DNA of 64,000 nt, taken from Fodinibacter luteus. GTDB lineage: Bacteria > Actinomycetota > Actinomycetes > Actinomycetales > Dermatophilaceae. The stretch spans positions 1 to 64,000 of the forward strand of contig NZ_BAABGM010000012.1 of assembly GCF_039541575.1 (NCBI RefSeq), in the 5' to 3' direction. The position numbers were made by a program, and so were the translations under genes. Below the pieces are notes generated by a model. That model saw nothing but the letters and a program-made list of their open reading frames with translations, did no database searches and was not told where the DNA came from. Below are positions 56,397 to 64,000 of the stretch, piece by piece; the stretch's first letter is position 1, and each line of letters opens with the position of its first letter.

Positions 56397-57598
56397 CCGA
56401 CCGTCCGCACGTGCTCGTCGTCAACGCCGGGTCCTCGTCGTTGAAGTACCAGCTCATCGACGCGACGAGCGGGCGCACCGTCGCGGTCGGCCTCGTCTCG
56501 GAGATCGGCGGGGCGAGCCACCACCGCCACGAGGTCGAGGGCCACCGCCACGACGCCGACGTGCACTGCCCCACCCACACGGCCGCGTTCGCCCTCGCCC
56601 GTGCGGCCCTGGGCGCCCACGGACCGGGCCCGGCCGGCGGGGACCTCGTCGCGGTGGGGCACCGGGTCGTGCACGGGGGCCGCCGGTTCACCCAGCCCGT
56701 GCTCGTCGACGACGGGGTCGTCGAGGCGCTGCGCGACCTCGCACCGCTCGCCCCGCTGCACAACCCGGCGAACGTCGAAGGAATCGTGCGGGCCCAGGAG
56801 GCGTTCCCGGGGCTGCCGCACGTCGCCGTCTTCGACACCGGCTTCCACGCCACCCTCCCCGAGGCCGCGCACACCTACGCCGTGCCGCGGGCGTGGCGCG
56901 AGCGTCACGACGTGCGCCGGTACGGCTTCCACGGCAGCTCCTACGCGTGGGTCTCGCGGCGCACCGCCGAGCTCATGGGCCGGGACCCGTCCGACCTCGC
57001 GATGGTCGTGCTGCACCTGGGCAACGGGGCGAGCGCCTGCGCGGTCGACGGCGGGCGCAGCGTCGAGACGTCGATGGGCCTGTCACCCGCCGAGGGCCTC
57101 GTCATGGGCACCCGCTCGGGCGACGTCGACCCGGCGCTCGGCGGCTACCTCGCCCGGGTGGCGGGGCTGTCCGCCCAGGAGTACGACCGGGCCCTGAACC
57201 GCGACAGCGGGCTCCTCGGGCTCGCCGGGGTCTCGGACTTCCGCGAGCTGTCGCAGCGGCGCGAGGACGGTGACGCCGACGCCGGCCTGGCCTTCGACGT
57301 CACCGTGCACCGCATCCGCAAGTACGTCGGCGCGTACGCCGCCGTGCTCGGCCGGCTCGACGCCCTCGTCTTCACCGGGGGGATCGGCGAGCGCAGCGCG
57401 GCGCTGCGGGCGGCCGTCGTCGACGGGCTGGGCGTCCTCGGGCTGCACCTCGACGCGGCCGCGAACGCGGACGGTCCCGCCGAGCGGCGGGTCTCCGACG
57501 CGACGAGCTCGGCCCCGGTGTGGGTCGTGCCCACCGACGAGGAACGCGAGATCGCCCGCGCCGCGCTCGAGGTCCTCGGCCTCGCCAGCGCCCTGTGA
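56393..57598 (+). CDS. ackA: acetate kinase
   Basis: Transfers the phosphate of acetyl phosphate to ADP, making ATP and acetate. The 401-residue product has the ASKHA-fold motifs VLVVNAGSSSLKYQLID, GHRVVHGG with the catalytic-site Arg, VAVFDTGFHATLPEAAHTYAVPRAW, RRYGFHGSSYAWVSRRTAEL, HLGNGASACAVDGGRSVETSMGLSPAEGLVMGTRSGDVDP and FTGGIGERSAALR. It follows pta with an ATGA overlap and a GGGGGAG ribosome site, so Pta and AckA are made together for substrate-level ATP synthesis. Confidence 0.96.
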   Translation: MTDRPHVLVVNAGSSSLKYQLIDATSGRTVAVGLVSEIGGASHHRHEVEGHRHDADVHCPTHTAAFALARAALGAHGPGPAGGDLVAVGHRVVHGGRRFTQPVLVDDGVVEALRDLAPLAPLHNPANVEGIVRAQEAFPGLPHVAVFDTGFHATLPEAAHTYAVPRAWRERHDVRRYGFHGSSYAWVSRRTAELMGRDPSDLAMVVLHLGNGASACAVDGGRSVETSMGLSPAEGLVMGTRSGDVDPALGGYLARVAGLSAQEYDRALNRDSGLLGLAGVSDFRELSQRREDGDADAGLAFDVTVHRIRKYVGAYAAVLGRLDALVFTGGIGERSAALRAAVVDGLGVLGLHLDAAANADGPAERRVSDATSSAPVWVVPTDEEREIARAALEVLGLASAL

Positions 57599-57624
57599 CC
57601 CACAGCTGGCGGGAGGGTGCTGCC

Positions 57625-59193
57625 GTGCCGACGACGCTCTACCACCGGGCCCGGGTGCGCGCCCCCGACCACGCCGGTGCCACGGCCCTCGTCGTCGGGT
57701 CGGACGGGGCGCTCGCCTGGCTCGGTGACGAGGCGGAGGCCCGGGCCCACCGTGACGCCGTCGACGCCGTCGTCGACCTCGAGGGGGGCCTCGTGCTCCC
57801 GGCCTTCGTCGACGCCCACGTGCACCTGTCGCACACCGGGATGGGGCTGCGCGGCGTCCACCTCACCGGGACGGCCTCGGTCGCGGCGGCGCTGCGCGCC
57901 ATCGAGGATGCCGTGCGCCGGGTTCGCGGCCGACCGGTCTTCGCCCTGAACTGGCAGGAGCAGTCCTGGGCCGAGGGGCGCGCGATGACCGCGGCCGAGC
58001 TCGACCGGGCGAGCCACGGCGGGGTCGTCTACGCCTCGCGGGTCGACGGGCACTCGGCCGTCGTCTCGAGCGCGCTCGCGATGCTCTCGGGCGCCGACCG
58101 GCTCCCGGGCTGGCGCGGCGACGGGTTCGTCGTCCGCGACGCCAAGAACGCCGCGCGGGCCGCGTTCGACGCGGCGCGCAGCGCCGCCCAGCGCCGGGAG
58201 GACGTCGAGGCGGCGCTCCGGGTGGCCGCGGCGCGTGGCGTCGCCCTCCTGCACGAGTGCGGCGGTCCACTCCTCACCTCCGCCGCGGACTTCGCCGACG
58301 TGCTCGACCTCGGCCGCCGCCCCGACCTGCCCGGCACCGTCGGCTACTGGGCCGAGGCCGTGACCGAGCCCGAGCAGGCCCGCGCCCTCCTCGCCCTCCA
58401 CGGTGCGGCAGGCCTCGGGGGCGACCTCAACATCGACGGCTCGATCGGATCGCACACGGCGCTCCTGCGGCGCGGCTACGCGGACGACCCGGGGTGCACG
58501 GGGACGGCGTACCGGTCGGCCGCCGAGGTGCGTGACCACGTCGCCGCGTGCGCGCTCGCGGGGGTGCAGAGCGGCTTCCACGTCATCGGCGACGCGGGGA
58601 TGGACACCGTGCTCGAGGGCTGCGAAGCGGCCGCCGCGCTCGTCGGGCTCGACGTCGTGCGCGCCAGCCGCCCGCGCCTCGAGCACGCCGAGATGGTCGA
58701 CGCCACCGGGGTGCGCCGGATGGCGCGGCTCGGCATGGTCGCGAGCGTCCAGCCGGCCTTCGACGCGTGGTGGGGCGGGCCCGACGGGATGTACGCCGCG
58801 CGCCTCGGTGCCGACCGGGTGCCGGGAACCAACCCCTTCGCCGCCCTCCGCACCGCGGGGGTGCACCTCGCGCTCGGCTCCGACTCTCCGGTGACCCCCG
58901 TGGACCCCTGGGCGGCCGTGCGCGCGGCGGTGCTCCACCACGACGTCCCCCAGCGCCTCGCCGTGGCGGATGCCGTCGACGCCCACACCGCCGGCGGGTG
59001 GGCGGCGGCACGCGCGGACGGGGGAGGGGTGCTGCGGGTCGGCGCACCCGCCACGCTCGCCGCCTGGGACGTGCCGGATGCCGGGCCCGACGGGCTGCCG
59101 CTCCTCGAGGCGGGGGCGCCGCTCCCGTCGTGCCGCCTCACGCTGCGCGACGGCGTGCCCCTCCACGGCACCCCCTCGGCCGAACGTGGGTGA
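57625..59193 (+). CDS. amidohydrolase family protein (YtcJ-like)
   Basis: 522-residue metal-dependent hydrolase of the Amidohydro_3/YtcJ group. Metal ligands are in LPAFVDAHVHLSHTG (HxH), GVALLHECGG, GFHVIGDAGMDT, RLEHAEMVD and LALGSDSPVTPVDPWAAVRAAV (Asp). YtcJ-like enzymes hydrolyse varied amides, often with unknown natural substrates. It lies 27 bp past ackA and ahead of kamD, inside the lysine-fermentation region, so it might supply or process a lysine derivative; this is only contextual. GTG at 57625 follows GGGAGGG by 7 nt; a GTG overlapping the ackA stop (57595) is the alternative. Confidence 0.85.
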   Translation: MPTTLYHRARVRAPDHAGATALVVGSDGALAWLGDEAEARAHRDAVDAVVDLEGGLVLPAFVDAHVHLSHTGMGLRGVHLTGTASVAAALRAIEDAVRRVRGRPVFALNWQEQSWAEGRAMTAAELDRASHGGVVYASRVDGHSAVVSSALAMLSGADRLPGWRGDGFVVRDAKNAARAAFDAARSAAQRREDVEAALRVAAARGVALLHECGGPLLTSAADFADVLDLGRRPDLPGTVGYWAEAVTEPEQARALLALHGAAGLGGDLNIDGSIGSHTALLRRGYADDPGCTGTAYRSAAEVRDHVAACALAGVQSGFHVIGDAGMDTVLEGCEAAAALVGLDVVRASRPRLEHAEMVDATGVRRMARLGMVASVQPAFDAWWGGPDGMYAARLGADRVPGTNPFAALRTAGVHLALGSDSPVTPVDPWAAVRAAVLHHDVPQRLAVADAVDAHTAGGWAAARADGGGVLRVGAPATLAAWDVPDAGPDGLPLLEAGAPLPSCRLTLRDGVPLHGTPSAERG

Positions 59194-59283
59194 AGACCGT
59201 CGCCCGGCCGACGATGGTCATCCACGTTCGCGGGGGTCGTGGTGACTCCCGTCGCAGATCCTGTCGTCGAGACCCCGTACCGC

Positions 59284-59297
59284 CGCAAATGCTTGCG
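59284..59297 (+). promoter_or_regulatory. palindromic operator-like site upstream of kamD
   Basis: CGCAA-ATGC-TTGCG is a perfect 5-bp inverted repeat positioned over the expected -35 region of the kamD promoter. GCCGCAAAT (59282-59290) is the same 9-mer seen in the kdd promoter. Confidence 0.5.
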
Positions 59298-59307
59298 CGA
59301 TTGTTGG

Positions 59308-59313
59308 TAGATT
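59308..59313 (+). promoter_or_regulatory. -10 box, kamDE-kal operon
   Basis: TAGATT ends 6 nt before the GTG at 59320, so this catabolic operon also starts as a leaderless mRNA. Confidence 0.6.
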
Positions 59314-59319
59314 GGCCTC

Positions 59320-60918
59320 GTGTCTTCACGTGCGCGCCGGCTCCTCGACCTCGACCCTTCGACCGTCCGCCGGGCCCGCACCCTCGCGCGGCGGGCCGGG
59401 AAACCGGTCGTCGACCTCGCCCGCAGCCACACGACCGTCTCGGTCGAGCGCGCCACGCTGCGCCTCGCCGGGCTGTCCGGGGCCGACCACGAGGGCGTCC
59501 CGTGGGTCAACCACCTCGTCGACGCGGTGCGGGCCGACACGGGCCTCGAGCACGGGGTCACGACGCCCGTCTGGGACGCCCTGCGCCGCGACGAGGCCCC
59601 CGACCTGCTGACCCTCGCCCAGAAGGCGTCGAGCGGGTCGGTGTCGTTCCGCCTCCCCGAGGGACGGGACGCCACGGCGGCCCGCAAGGCCGCCCGCACG
59701 GCCCTGGCCCGTGGCATCCGCACCATCGACCGGCAGCGGGCCACCCGCGACCGCCTCGTGCGTCGCCACGGGAACCCCGCCCGCACCCCGTGGATCTACC
59801 TCATCGTCGCCACCGGTGACATCCACGAGGACATCCCGCAGGCCCAGCAGGCGGCGCGCGAGGGGGCCGACGTCATCGCCGTCATCCGCTCGACCGGCCA
59901 GAGCCTGCTCGACTTCGTCCCCGAGGGGGCGACCCGTGAGGGCTACGCGGGCACCTACGCCACGCAGGAGAACTTCCGCCTCATGCGGGCCGCGCTCGAC
60001 GACTCGAGCAAGGAGCTCGGGCGCTACGTGCGGCTCACGAACTACGCGAGCGGGCTGTGCATGCCCGAGATCGCGGCCCTGGCCGGCCTCGAGCGGCTCG
60101 ACATGATGCTCAACGACTCGATGTACGGCATCCTCTTCCGCGACATCAACCCGGTGCGCACCTTCGTCGACCAGCGCTTCAGCCGCCAGGTCCACGCCCG
60201 CGCCGGCATCATCATCAACACCGGCGAGGACAACTACCTCACGACCGCGGATGCCGTCGAGGCGGCCCACACGGTCACGGTGAGCCAGCTGCTCAACGAG
60301 TACTTCGCCAAAGAGGCGGGCCTGCAGGACTGGCAGCTCGGCCTCGGCCACGCCTTCGAGATCAACCCCGAGGTCCCCGACAGCTTCCGGCTCGAGCTCG
60401 CCCACGCGCTGCTGGCCCGCCAGCTCTTCCCCGACGCGCCGCTGAAGTGGATGCCGCCGACGAAGCACATGACCGGCGACGTCTTCCGCGGCTACCTCCT
60501 CGACGGGTTCTTCAACCTCGTCGGGGCGATGACCGGCCAGGGCATCCTCCTCGTCGGGATGATGACCGAGGCGGTCGTCACCCCGTGGCTGTCCGACCGC
60601 GACCTCGCGCTGCAGAACGTGCGGTACGTCATGGACGCCGCGGGCGGGCTCACCGAGGACTTCCATCCGCCCCGGGACGGGCTCATCCAGACCCGGGCCC
60701 GACAGGTGCTCGGCGAGGCCGTCGACCTGCTCGAGGCGATCGTCCACGACACCGACACCGCGGGCGACCCACCCCTGCTCGCCGCGATCGCCGACGGGAC
60801 GTTCGGGCAGATGCGTCGCCCCGCGAGCAAGGGCAAGGGCCTCGACGGCGTGGTCCGCACGGCCGACGGCTACGACAACCCCGCGACGACGATGCTCGAG
60901 GAAGGGGCCACCCGATGA
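59320..60918 (+). CDS. kamD: lysine 5,6-aminomutase alpha subunit
   Basis: Large subunit of the adenosylcobalamin- and PLP-dependent enzyme that moves the terminal amino group of beta-lysine (or D-lysine) to carbon 5. The 532-residue product matches KamD: a TIM-barrel region with IYLIVATGDIHEDIPQAQQAAREGADVIAVIRSTGQSLLDFVPEGATREGYAGTYATQENFRLMRAALDD, then RLTNYASGLCMPEIAALAGLERLDMMLNDSMYGILFRDINPVRTFVDQRFSR and MPPTKHMTGDVFRGYLLDGFFNL. The alpha subunit supplies most of the substrate and cobalamin cavity. The stop overlaps kamE by 4 nt. Confidence 0.93.
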   Translation: MSSRARRLLDLDPSTVRRARTLARRAGKPVVDLARSHTTVSVERATLRLAGLSGADHEGVPWVNHLVDAVRADTGLEHGVTTPVWDALRRDEAPDLLTLAQKASSGSVSFRLPEGRDATAARKAARTALARGIRTIDRQRATRDRLVRRHGNPARTPWIYLIVATGDIHEDIPQAQQAAREGADVIAVIRSTGQSLLDFVPEGATREGYAGTYATQENFRLMRAALDDSSKELGRYVRLTNYASGLCMPEIAALAGLERLDMMLNDSMYGILFRDINPVRTFVDQRFSRQVHARAGIIINTGEDNYLTTADAVEAAHTVTVSQLLNEYFAKEAGLQDWQLGLGHAFEINPEVPDSFRLELAHALLARQLFPDAPLKWMPPTKHMTGDVFRGYLLDGFFNLVGAMTGQGILLVGMMTEAVVTPWLSDRDLALQNVRYVMDAAGGLTEDFHPPRDGLIQTRARQVLGEAVDLLEAIVHDTDTAGDPPLLAAIADGTFGQMRRPASKGKGLDGVVRTADGYDNPATTMLEEGATR

Positions 60919-61757
60919 TGCGCCTCCACGACGCCCAGGACGCCCAGCGCCGCATGGAGCACCCGGTCGAGGGCGACGAGAGCCTGCGGGCGCACGGCCC
61001 GCTCGTGCGCCCCTACGGCGACACGACGGGCGACGGCATGGTGCAGACCTCGTTCACCCTCCCGCTGCCGCACGACAAGCGTGCCGAGGGGGCCGCCCTG
61101 CAGCTCGCGGCCAAGATGGGCCTGGAGCCGGCGCTCCTCGTCCACGCGAAGGCCATGGGCCCCGACTTCACCTTCTTCGTCGTCTACGGCTCGGTCAAGC
61201 ACCTCGTCGACCTGCGCGACGTGCACGTCGCCGAGCGCGAGTTCCCCCTGCTGTCCTCGAAGGACGTCAACGCCGAGATCCGCAAGCGGCTGCGGCGCAA
61301 GCTCGTCGTCGTCGGGGCCTGCATCGGCACCGACGCACACACGGTCGGCATCGACGCGATCCTCAACATCAAGGGGTTCGCCGGGGAGAAGGGCCTGGAG
61401 TACTACCGGGAGATGACGGTGGTCAACCTCGGCGCCCAGGTGCTCGTGCCCGACCTCGTCAACACCGCGCGCGAGGTCGGCGCCGATGCCGTGCTCGTCT
61501 CCCAGGTCGTCACCCAGCGCGACGCGCACATCCACAACACGACGGCGATGTCGGCGGCCTTCCGGGAGGCCTTCCCGGCCGGGCAGGTGCCCCTGCTCGT
61601 CGTCGGCGGGCCGCGGTTCGAGGAGGGCTCGGCGCCGGCGCTCGGCGTCGACCGGATCTTCGGACGCGGCACGACCCCGGGCGAGGTGGCCTCCTACCTC
61701 GTCCACGCGCTCGTCACCGCGCGCACCCACCCCGACCCCCGAGGAGCCCAGCGATGA
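60915..61757 (+). CDS. kamE: lysine 5,6-aminomutase beta subunit
   Basis: Cobalamin- and PLP-anchoring subunit, 280 residues. The B12 Rossmann domain has the base-off motif DAHTVG (Asp140, His142, Gly145) in VVVGACIGTDAHTVGIDAILNIKGFAGEKGLE; His142 is the lower cobalt ligand. Lys153, eleven residues further, matches the spacing of the PLP-binding lysine in the clostridial enzyme (His133/Lys144). An N-terminal dimerisation domain precedes it. The second ATG of the ATGATG start may also be used. No reactivation protein genes (KamB/KamC type) are in the window. Overlaps kal by 4 nt. Confidence 0.94.
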   Translation: MMRLHDAQDAQRRMEHPVEGDESLRAHGPLVRPYGDTTGDGMVQTSFTLPLPHDKRAEGAALQLAAKMGLEPALLVHAKAMGPDFTFFVVYGSVKHLVDLRDVHVAEREFPLLSSKDVNAEIRKRLRRKLVVVGACIGTDAHTVGIDAILNIKGFAGEKGLEYYREMTVVNLGAQVLVPDLVNTAREVGADAVLVSQVVTQRDAHIHNTTAMSAAFREAFPAGQVPLLVVGGPRFEEGSAPALGVDRIFGRGTTPGEVASYLVHALVTARTHPDPRGAQR

Positions 61758-62194
61758 CCCCGGACCCGGCCAGCACGGCAACCGGCGGCACGGGCAGCGG
61801 CCGCACCCGCGCCGAGGTCGGACAGGTCGTGACGCACCGCCGCTACGTCCCGTACTCGCACGCCCACTACGCCGGCAACCTCGTCGACGGCGCCTACTCG
61901 CTCGCCGCGTTCGGCGACGTCGCGACCGAGATGTGCATCCGCACCGACGGCGACGAGGGCCTGTTCGCGTCCTACTCCAGCGTGCAGTTCCTCGCCCCGG
62001 TCCGCGCGGGCGACGTCATCGAGGTGTCGGCGACGCTCGTGCGCGTCGGCACCCGCTCGAGGGAGATGGACTTCGAGGTGCGGGTGGTCGGCCGGGGCGC
62101 CCCGGAGCGCGGCGCGTCCGCCGCCGAGGTGCTCGACCCGCCGGTCGTCGCGACGACCGCCCGCGGGGTCGTCGTGGTCCCCCCAGCAGGGTGA
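61754..62194 (+). CDS. kal: 3-aminobutyryl-CoA ammonia lyase
   Basis: Hotdog-fold enzyme of 146 residues that removes ammonia from 3-aminobutyryl-CoA to give crotonyl-CoA, a late lysine-fermentation step. The family block is VTHRRYVPYSHAHYAGNLVDGAYSLAAFGDVATEMCIRTDGDEGLFASYSSVQFLAPVRAGDVIEVSATLVRVGTRSREMDFEVRVVG, with the conserved HYAGNLVDGA and Glu-rich turn. It follows kamE with an ATGA overlap. The preceding enzyme in the pathway (kce) is missing here, so its substrate must come from an enzyme encoded elsewhere. Confidence 0.88.
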   Translation: MTPDPASTATGGTGSGRTRAEVGQVVTHRRYVPYSHAHYAGNLVDGAYSLAAFGDVATEMCIRTDGDEGLFASYSSVQFLAPVRAGDVIEVSATLVRVGTRSREMDFEVRVVGRGAPERGASAAEVLDPPVVATTARGVVVVPPAG

Positions 62195-62196
62195 CC

Positions 62197-62202
62197 TACC
62201 GT
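62197..62202 (+). promoter_or_regulatory. -10 box, lnt
   Basis: TACCGT starts 3 nt after the kal stop and ends 6 nt before the GTG at 62209, separating the cell-envelope genes from the lysine operon. Confidence 0.55.
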
Positions 62203-62208
62203 GGGCGG

Positions 62209-63783
62209 GTGCCCACACCCCTTCGGTACGTCGCGCGACCGGCTGCCGCCGTCGCCGCCGGCCTGTGCCTGTGGCTCGCCTTCCCCGGCGCGAACCTGTG
62301 GTGGCTCGCCCCGGTGGGGGTCGCCCTCCTCGGCGGCGCGACCCTGACGGCGGGCGGCCGCCGCGGTGCCGCCCTCGGCCTGCTCGCCGGGCTCGCGTTC
62401 TTCGTGCCGGTGCTGTCGTGGTCGGGCATCTACGTCGGCGCGCTCCCGTGGCTCGCCCTCGCGACGCTGCAGGCCCTCTACGTCGCGGCGATGAGCGGGG
62501 TCGTCGGGTTCGCCGGCCGACGCCTGACCACGGCGGGCCACGGCCGCGTCGCGTACCTGCTCATCCCGCTCGGCTGGGTCGTGCAGGAGTGGGCGCGCAG
62601 CACGACCCCGTACGGCGGCTTCCCGTGGGCCAGGCTCGCGTTCAGCCAGGCCGACGGCCCCCTCGCGCACGTGGCGCGGTGGCTGGGCGCGCCGGGCGTC
62701 ACCCTCGCTGTGGCCGCCGTCGGCACGCTGCTGCTCCTCGCCGCGACGCTCGCCGGCGAGGGGGAGTGGGCCACCGCGCTCGTCCCGGCCGGGCTCGCCG
62801 TCGCGGCCACCCTCGTCGTCCCCGTGGCGATCCCGCTGCCCGTCGAGGGGCGCACCGTCGCGGTGGGCTTCGTCCAGGGCAACGTGCCGAGGGCCGGGCT
62901 GGAGTTCAACGCCGAGCGCCGGGCCGTGCTCGACAACCACGTGCGCGGCACCGAGCTGCTCGGGGCCCGGGCCCCCGACGACCTCAGCCTCGTCGTGTGG
63001 CCGGAGAACTCCTCGGACATCGACCCGCTGCGCAACGCCGACGCGGCCGCGCAGGTCGAGCAGGCCCGCCAAGCGGCCGGGGTGCCCCTGCTCATCGGTG
63101 CGGTCCTCGCCGAGCCGGAGGGCGCGAGCTCGAACGTGTCGCTGTTCTACGAGGGGCAGGGCGCCTACCCGCAGCGGTACACCAAGCTGCACCCGGTGCC
63201 CTTCGCCGAGTACGTGCCCAGCCGCGAGTTCTTCCGGATGTTCAGCCCCGCCGTCGACCTCGCGGGCAACTTCGTCGCCGGCTCGCAGATCGGTCTGTTC
63301 ACCGTCCCGGCCGCAGGGGGCGCGTACGCGGCCCTGCCGACGATCTGCTTCGAGGTGGCCTACGACGGCCTGATGCGCGACAGCGTGCTCGAGGCCGGTG
63401 ACGACGAGTCCCTGCTCGTCGTCCAGACGAACAACGCGACGTTCGGCTTCACGGACGAGTCCGAGCAGCAGTTCGCGATCTCCCGCATCCGGGCCATCGA
63501 GCACGGCCGCTCCGTCGTGCACGTCTCGACCGTGGGGGTGTCCGGGTTCATCGCCCCCGACGGGTCCGTGAGCGGCCGCACCGGCCTGTTCACCGCCGAG
63601 CAGGGCCTCGCCCGCCCCGTCGTGCGGGCCGAGACCACCCCCGCCGACCGCCTCGGCCAGGTGCCCGAGTGGCTCGCGACGGCGCTCCTCCTCGGCCTCG
63701 TCGTCGGGAGCGTGCGGGCCGCACGGGGCGTTAGGGTTCTCGAACCAGCCGACCGACCCCGCGAGGACCTGACCGTTGCCTGA
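62209..63783 (+). CDS. lnt: apolipoprotein N-acyltransferase
   Basis: Membrane enzyme that adds the third acyl chain to the N-terminal Cys of lipoproteins. The 524-residue product has about seven N-terminal membrane helices followed by a nitrilase-like domain whose catalytic triad is visible: Glu266 in WPENSSDID, Lys326 in RYTKLHPVPFAEYVPSREFF and Cys380 in LPTICFEVAYDGL. The window encodes several lipoproteins. In actinobacteria lnt is commonly paired or fused with the polyprenol-phosphate mannose synthase gene, and here the next gene overlaps it by 8 nt. Confidence 0.94.
   Translation: MPTPLRYVARPAAAVAAGLCLWLAFPGANLWWLAPVGVALLGGATLTAGGRRGAALGLLAGLAFFVPVLSWSGIYVGALPWLALATLQALYVAAMSGVVGFAGRRLTTAGHGRVAYLLIPLGWVVQEWARSTTPYGGFPWARLAFSQADGPLAHVARWLGAPGVTLAVAAVGTLLLLAATLAGEGEWATALVPAGLAVAATLVVPVAIPLPVEGRTVAVGFVQGNVPRAGLEFNAERRAVLDNHVRGTELLGARAPDDLSLVVWPENSSDIDPLRNADAAAQVEQARQAAGVPLLIGAVLAEPEGASSNVSLFYEGQGAYPQRYTKLHPVPFAEYVPSREFFRMFSPAVDLAGNFVAGSQIGLFTVPAAGGAYAALPTICFEVAYDGLMRDSVLEAGDDESLLVVQTNNATFGFTDESEQQFAISRIRAIEHGRSVVHVSTVGVSGFIAPDGSVSGRTGLFTAEQGLARPVVRAETTPADRLGQVPEWLATALLLGLVVGSVRAARGVRVLEPADRPREDLTVA
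63732..63737 (+). promoter_or_regulatory. possible -10 box within the lnt 3' end
   Basis: TAGGGT would start transcription near 63744 and give a leader with GCGAGGA before the TTG at 63776. Because lnt overlaps the gene, co-transcription is equally likely. Confidence 0.35.
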
Positions 63784-64000
63784 GACCGCCCGACCGCCCC
63801 TGGAGCGGGTCGCCGTCCTCATCCCGACGTACAACGAGCGCGACACCCTCCCCGTCGTCGTGCGCCGGCTGCACCAGGTCGTCCCCGACGTCGACGTCGT
63901 CGTCCTCGACGACGACTCGCCCGACGGCACGGGCGCGGTCGCCGACGCGCTCGCGGCATCCGACCCGCGGGTCAACGTGATCCACCGGGCGGGCAAGGAG
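63776..64000 (+). CDS. ppm1: polyprenol monophosphomannose synthase (partial)
   Basis: Truncated by the window end after 75 residues. The visible start of a GT2 glycosyltransferase is RVAVLIPTYNERDTLPVVVRRLHQVVPDVDVVVLDDDSPDGTGAVADALAASDPRVNVIHRAGKE, with the UDP/GDP-sugar-binding PTYNE and the metal-binding DDDSPDGTG. This matches the catalytic domain of Ppm1/DPM-type enzymes that make polyprenyl-phosphomannose for lipoglycans and protein mannosylation. TTG at 63776 is the most plausible start, since it precedes the motif and follows GCGAGGA; it overlaps the lnt stop. Confidence 0.85.
   Translation, partial: MPETARPPLERVAVLIPTYNERDTLPVVVRRLHQVVPDVDVVVLDDDSPDGTGAVADALAASDPRVNVIHRAGKE

Overview
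This window is very GC-rich chromosomal DNA from an actinobacterium. Three systems place it there: the Pup-proteasome genes (arc, dop, pup, prcB, prcA, pafA, pafB, pafC), the mycothiol ligase mshC, and an F420-type LLM oxidoreductase. Many genes have a TANNNT box 6-8 nt before the start codon and no Shine-Dalgarno sequence, which is the mark of leaderless transcription. Gene content and order suggest Micrococcales, probably an Intrasporangiaceae-like genome; that placement is inference. No stretch without a gene exceeds about 265 nt, and no rRNA, tRNA, CRISPR array or insertion sequence was seen.

Layout. 1-7.2 kb: M20 peptidase, DUF5703 protein, acidic protein, aldo/keto reductase, LLM oxidoreductase, UppP, CorA, histidine phosphatase. 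7.2-9.8 kb: a Co/Ni ECF transporter operon (cbiM-PDGLE-cbiQ-cbiO) behind a Nur-like operator. 9.8-12.4 kb: the DUF3090-SCO1664-mshC set. 12.5-21 kb: PAC2 protein, HAD phosphatase, RecB-like nuclease, metH, site-2 protease, tRNA m1A58 methyltransferase. 21-36.2 kb: the proteasome region, with arc separated from dop by three minus-strand genes (DUF3054, a PRPP-synthetase-like protein, an esterase), then dop, pup-prcB-prcA-pafA, two FKBP isomerases, DUF3866, pafB-pafC, a small membrane protein, tatA and tatC. 36.4-43.2 kb: a block between tatC and the lipid kinase gene that looks inserted: an AspT-like transporter, a 1437-residue multicopper oxidase with two FN3 domains, and a divergent winged-helix regulator; the oxidase is visibly less GC-rich. 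43.2-48 kb: lipid kinase, helY, 5'-3' exonuclease.

48.7-62.2 kb holds the most distinctive content: a lysine-fermentation (beta-lysine) pathway. It encodes lysine 2,3-aminomutase (kamA), 3,5-diaminohexanoate dehydrogenase (kdd), lysine 5,6-aminomutase (kamD, kamE) and 3-aminobutyryl-CoA ammonia lyase (kal), with pta-ackA between kdd and kamD to turn acetyl-CoA into acetate and ATP. An AsnC/Lrp regulator lies upstream. No gene for the 3-keto-5-aminohexanoate cleavage enzyme (kce) is present. The kdd and kamD promoters share a rare GCAAAT palindrome. The window ends with lnt and the start of a polyprenol-phosphate mannosyltransferase.

Links across the window: KamDE and MetH both use cobalamin, so the Co/Ni transporter could serve them, although its operator looks nickel-type. 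Convergent gene pairs are often separated by long inverted repeats, and several gene 3' ends carry short tandem duplications.
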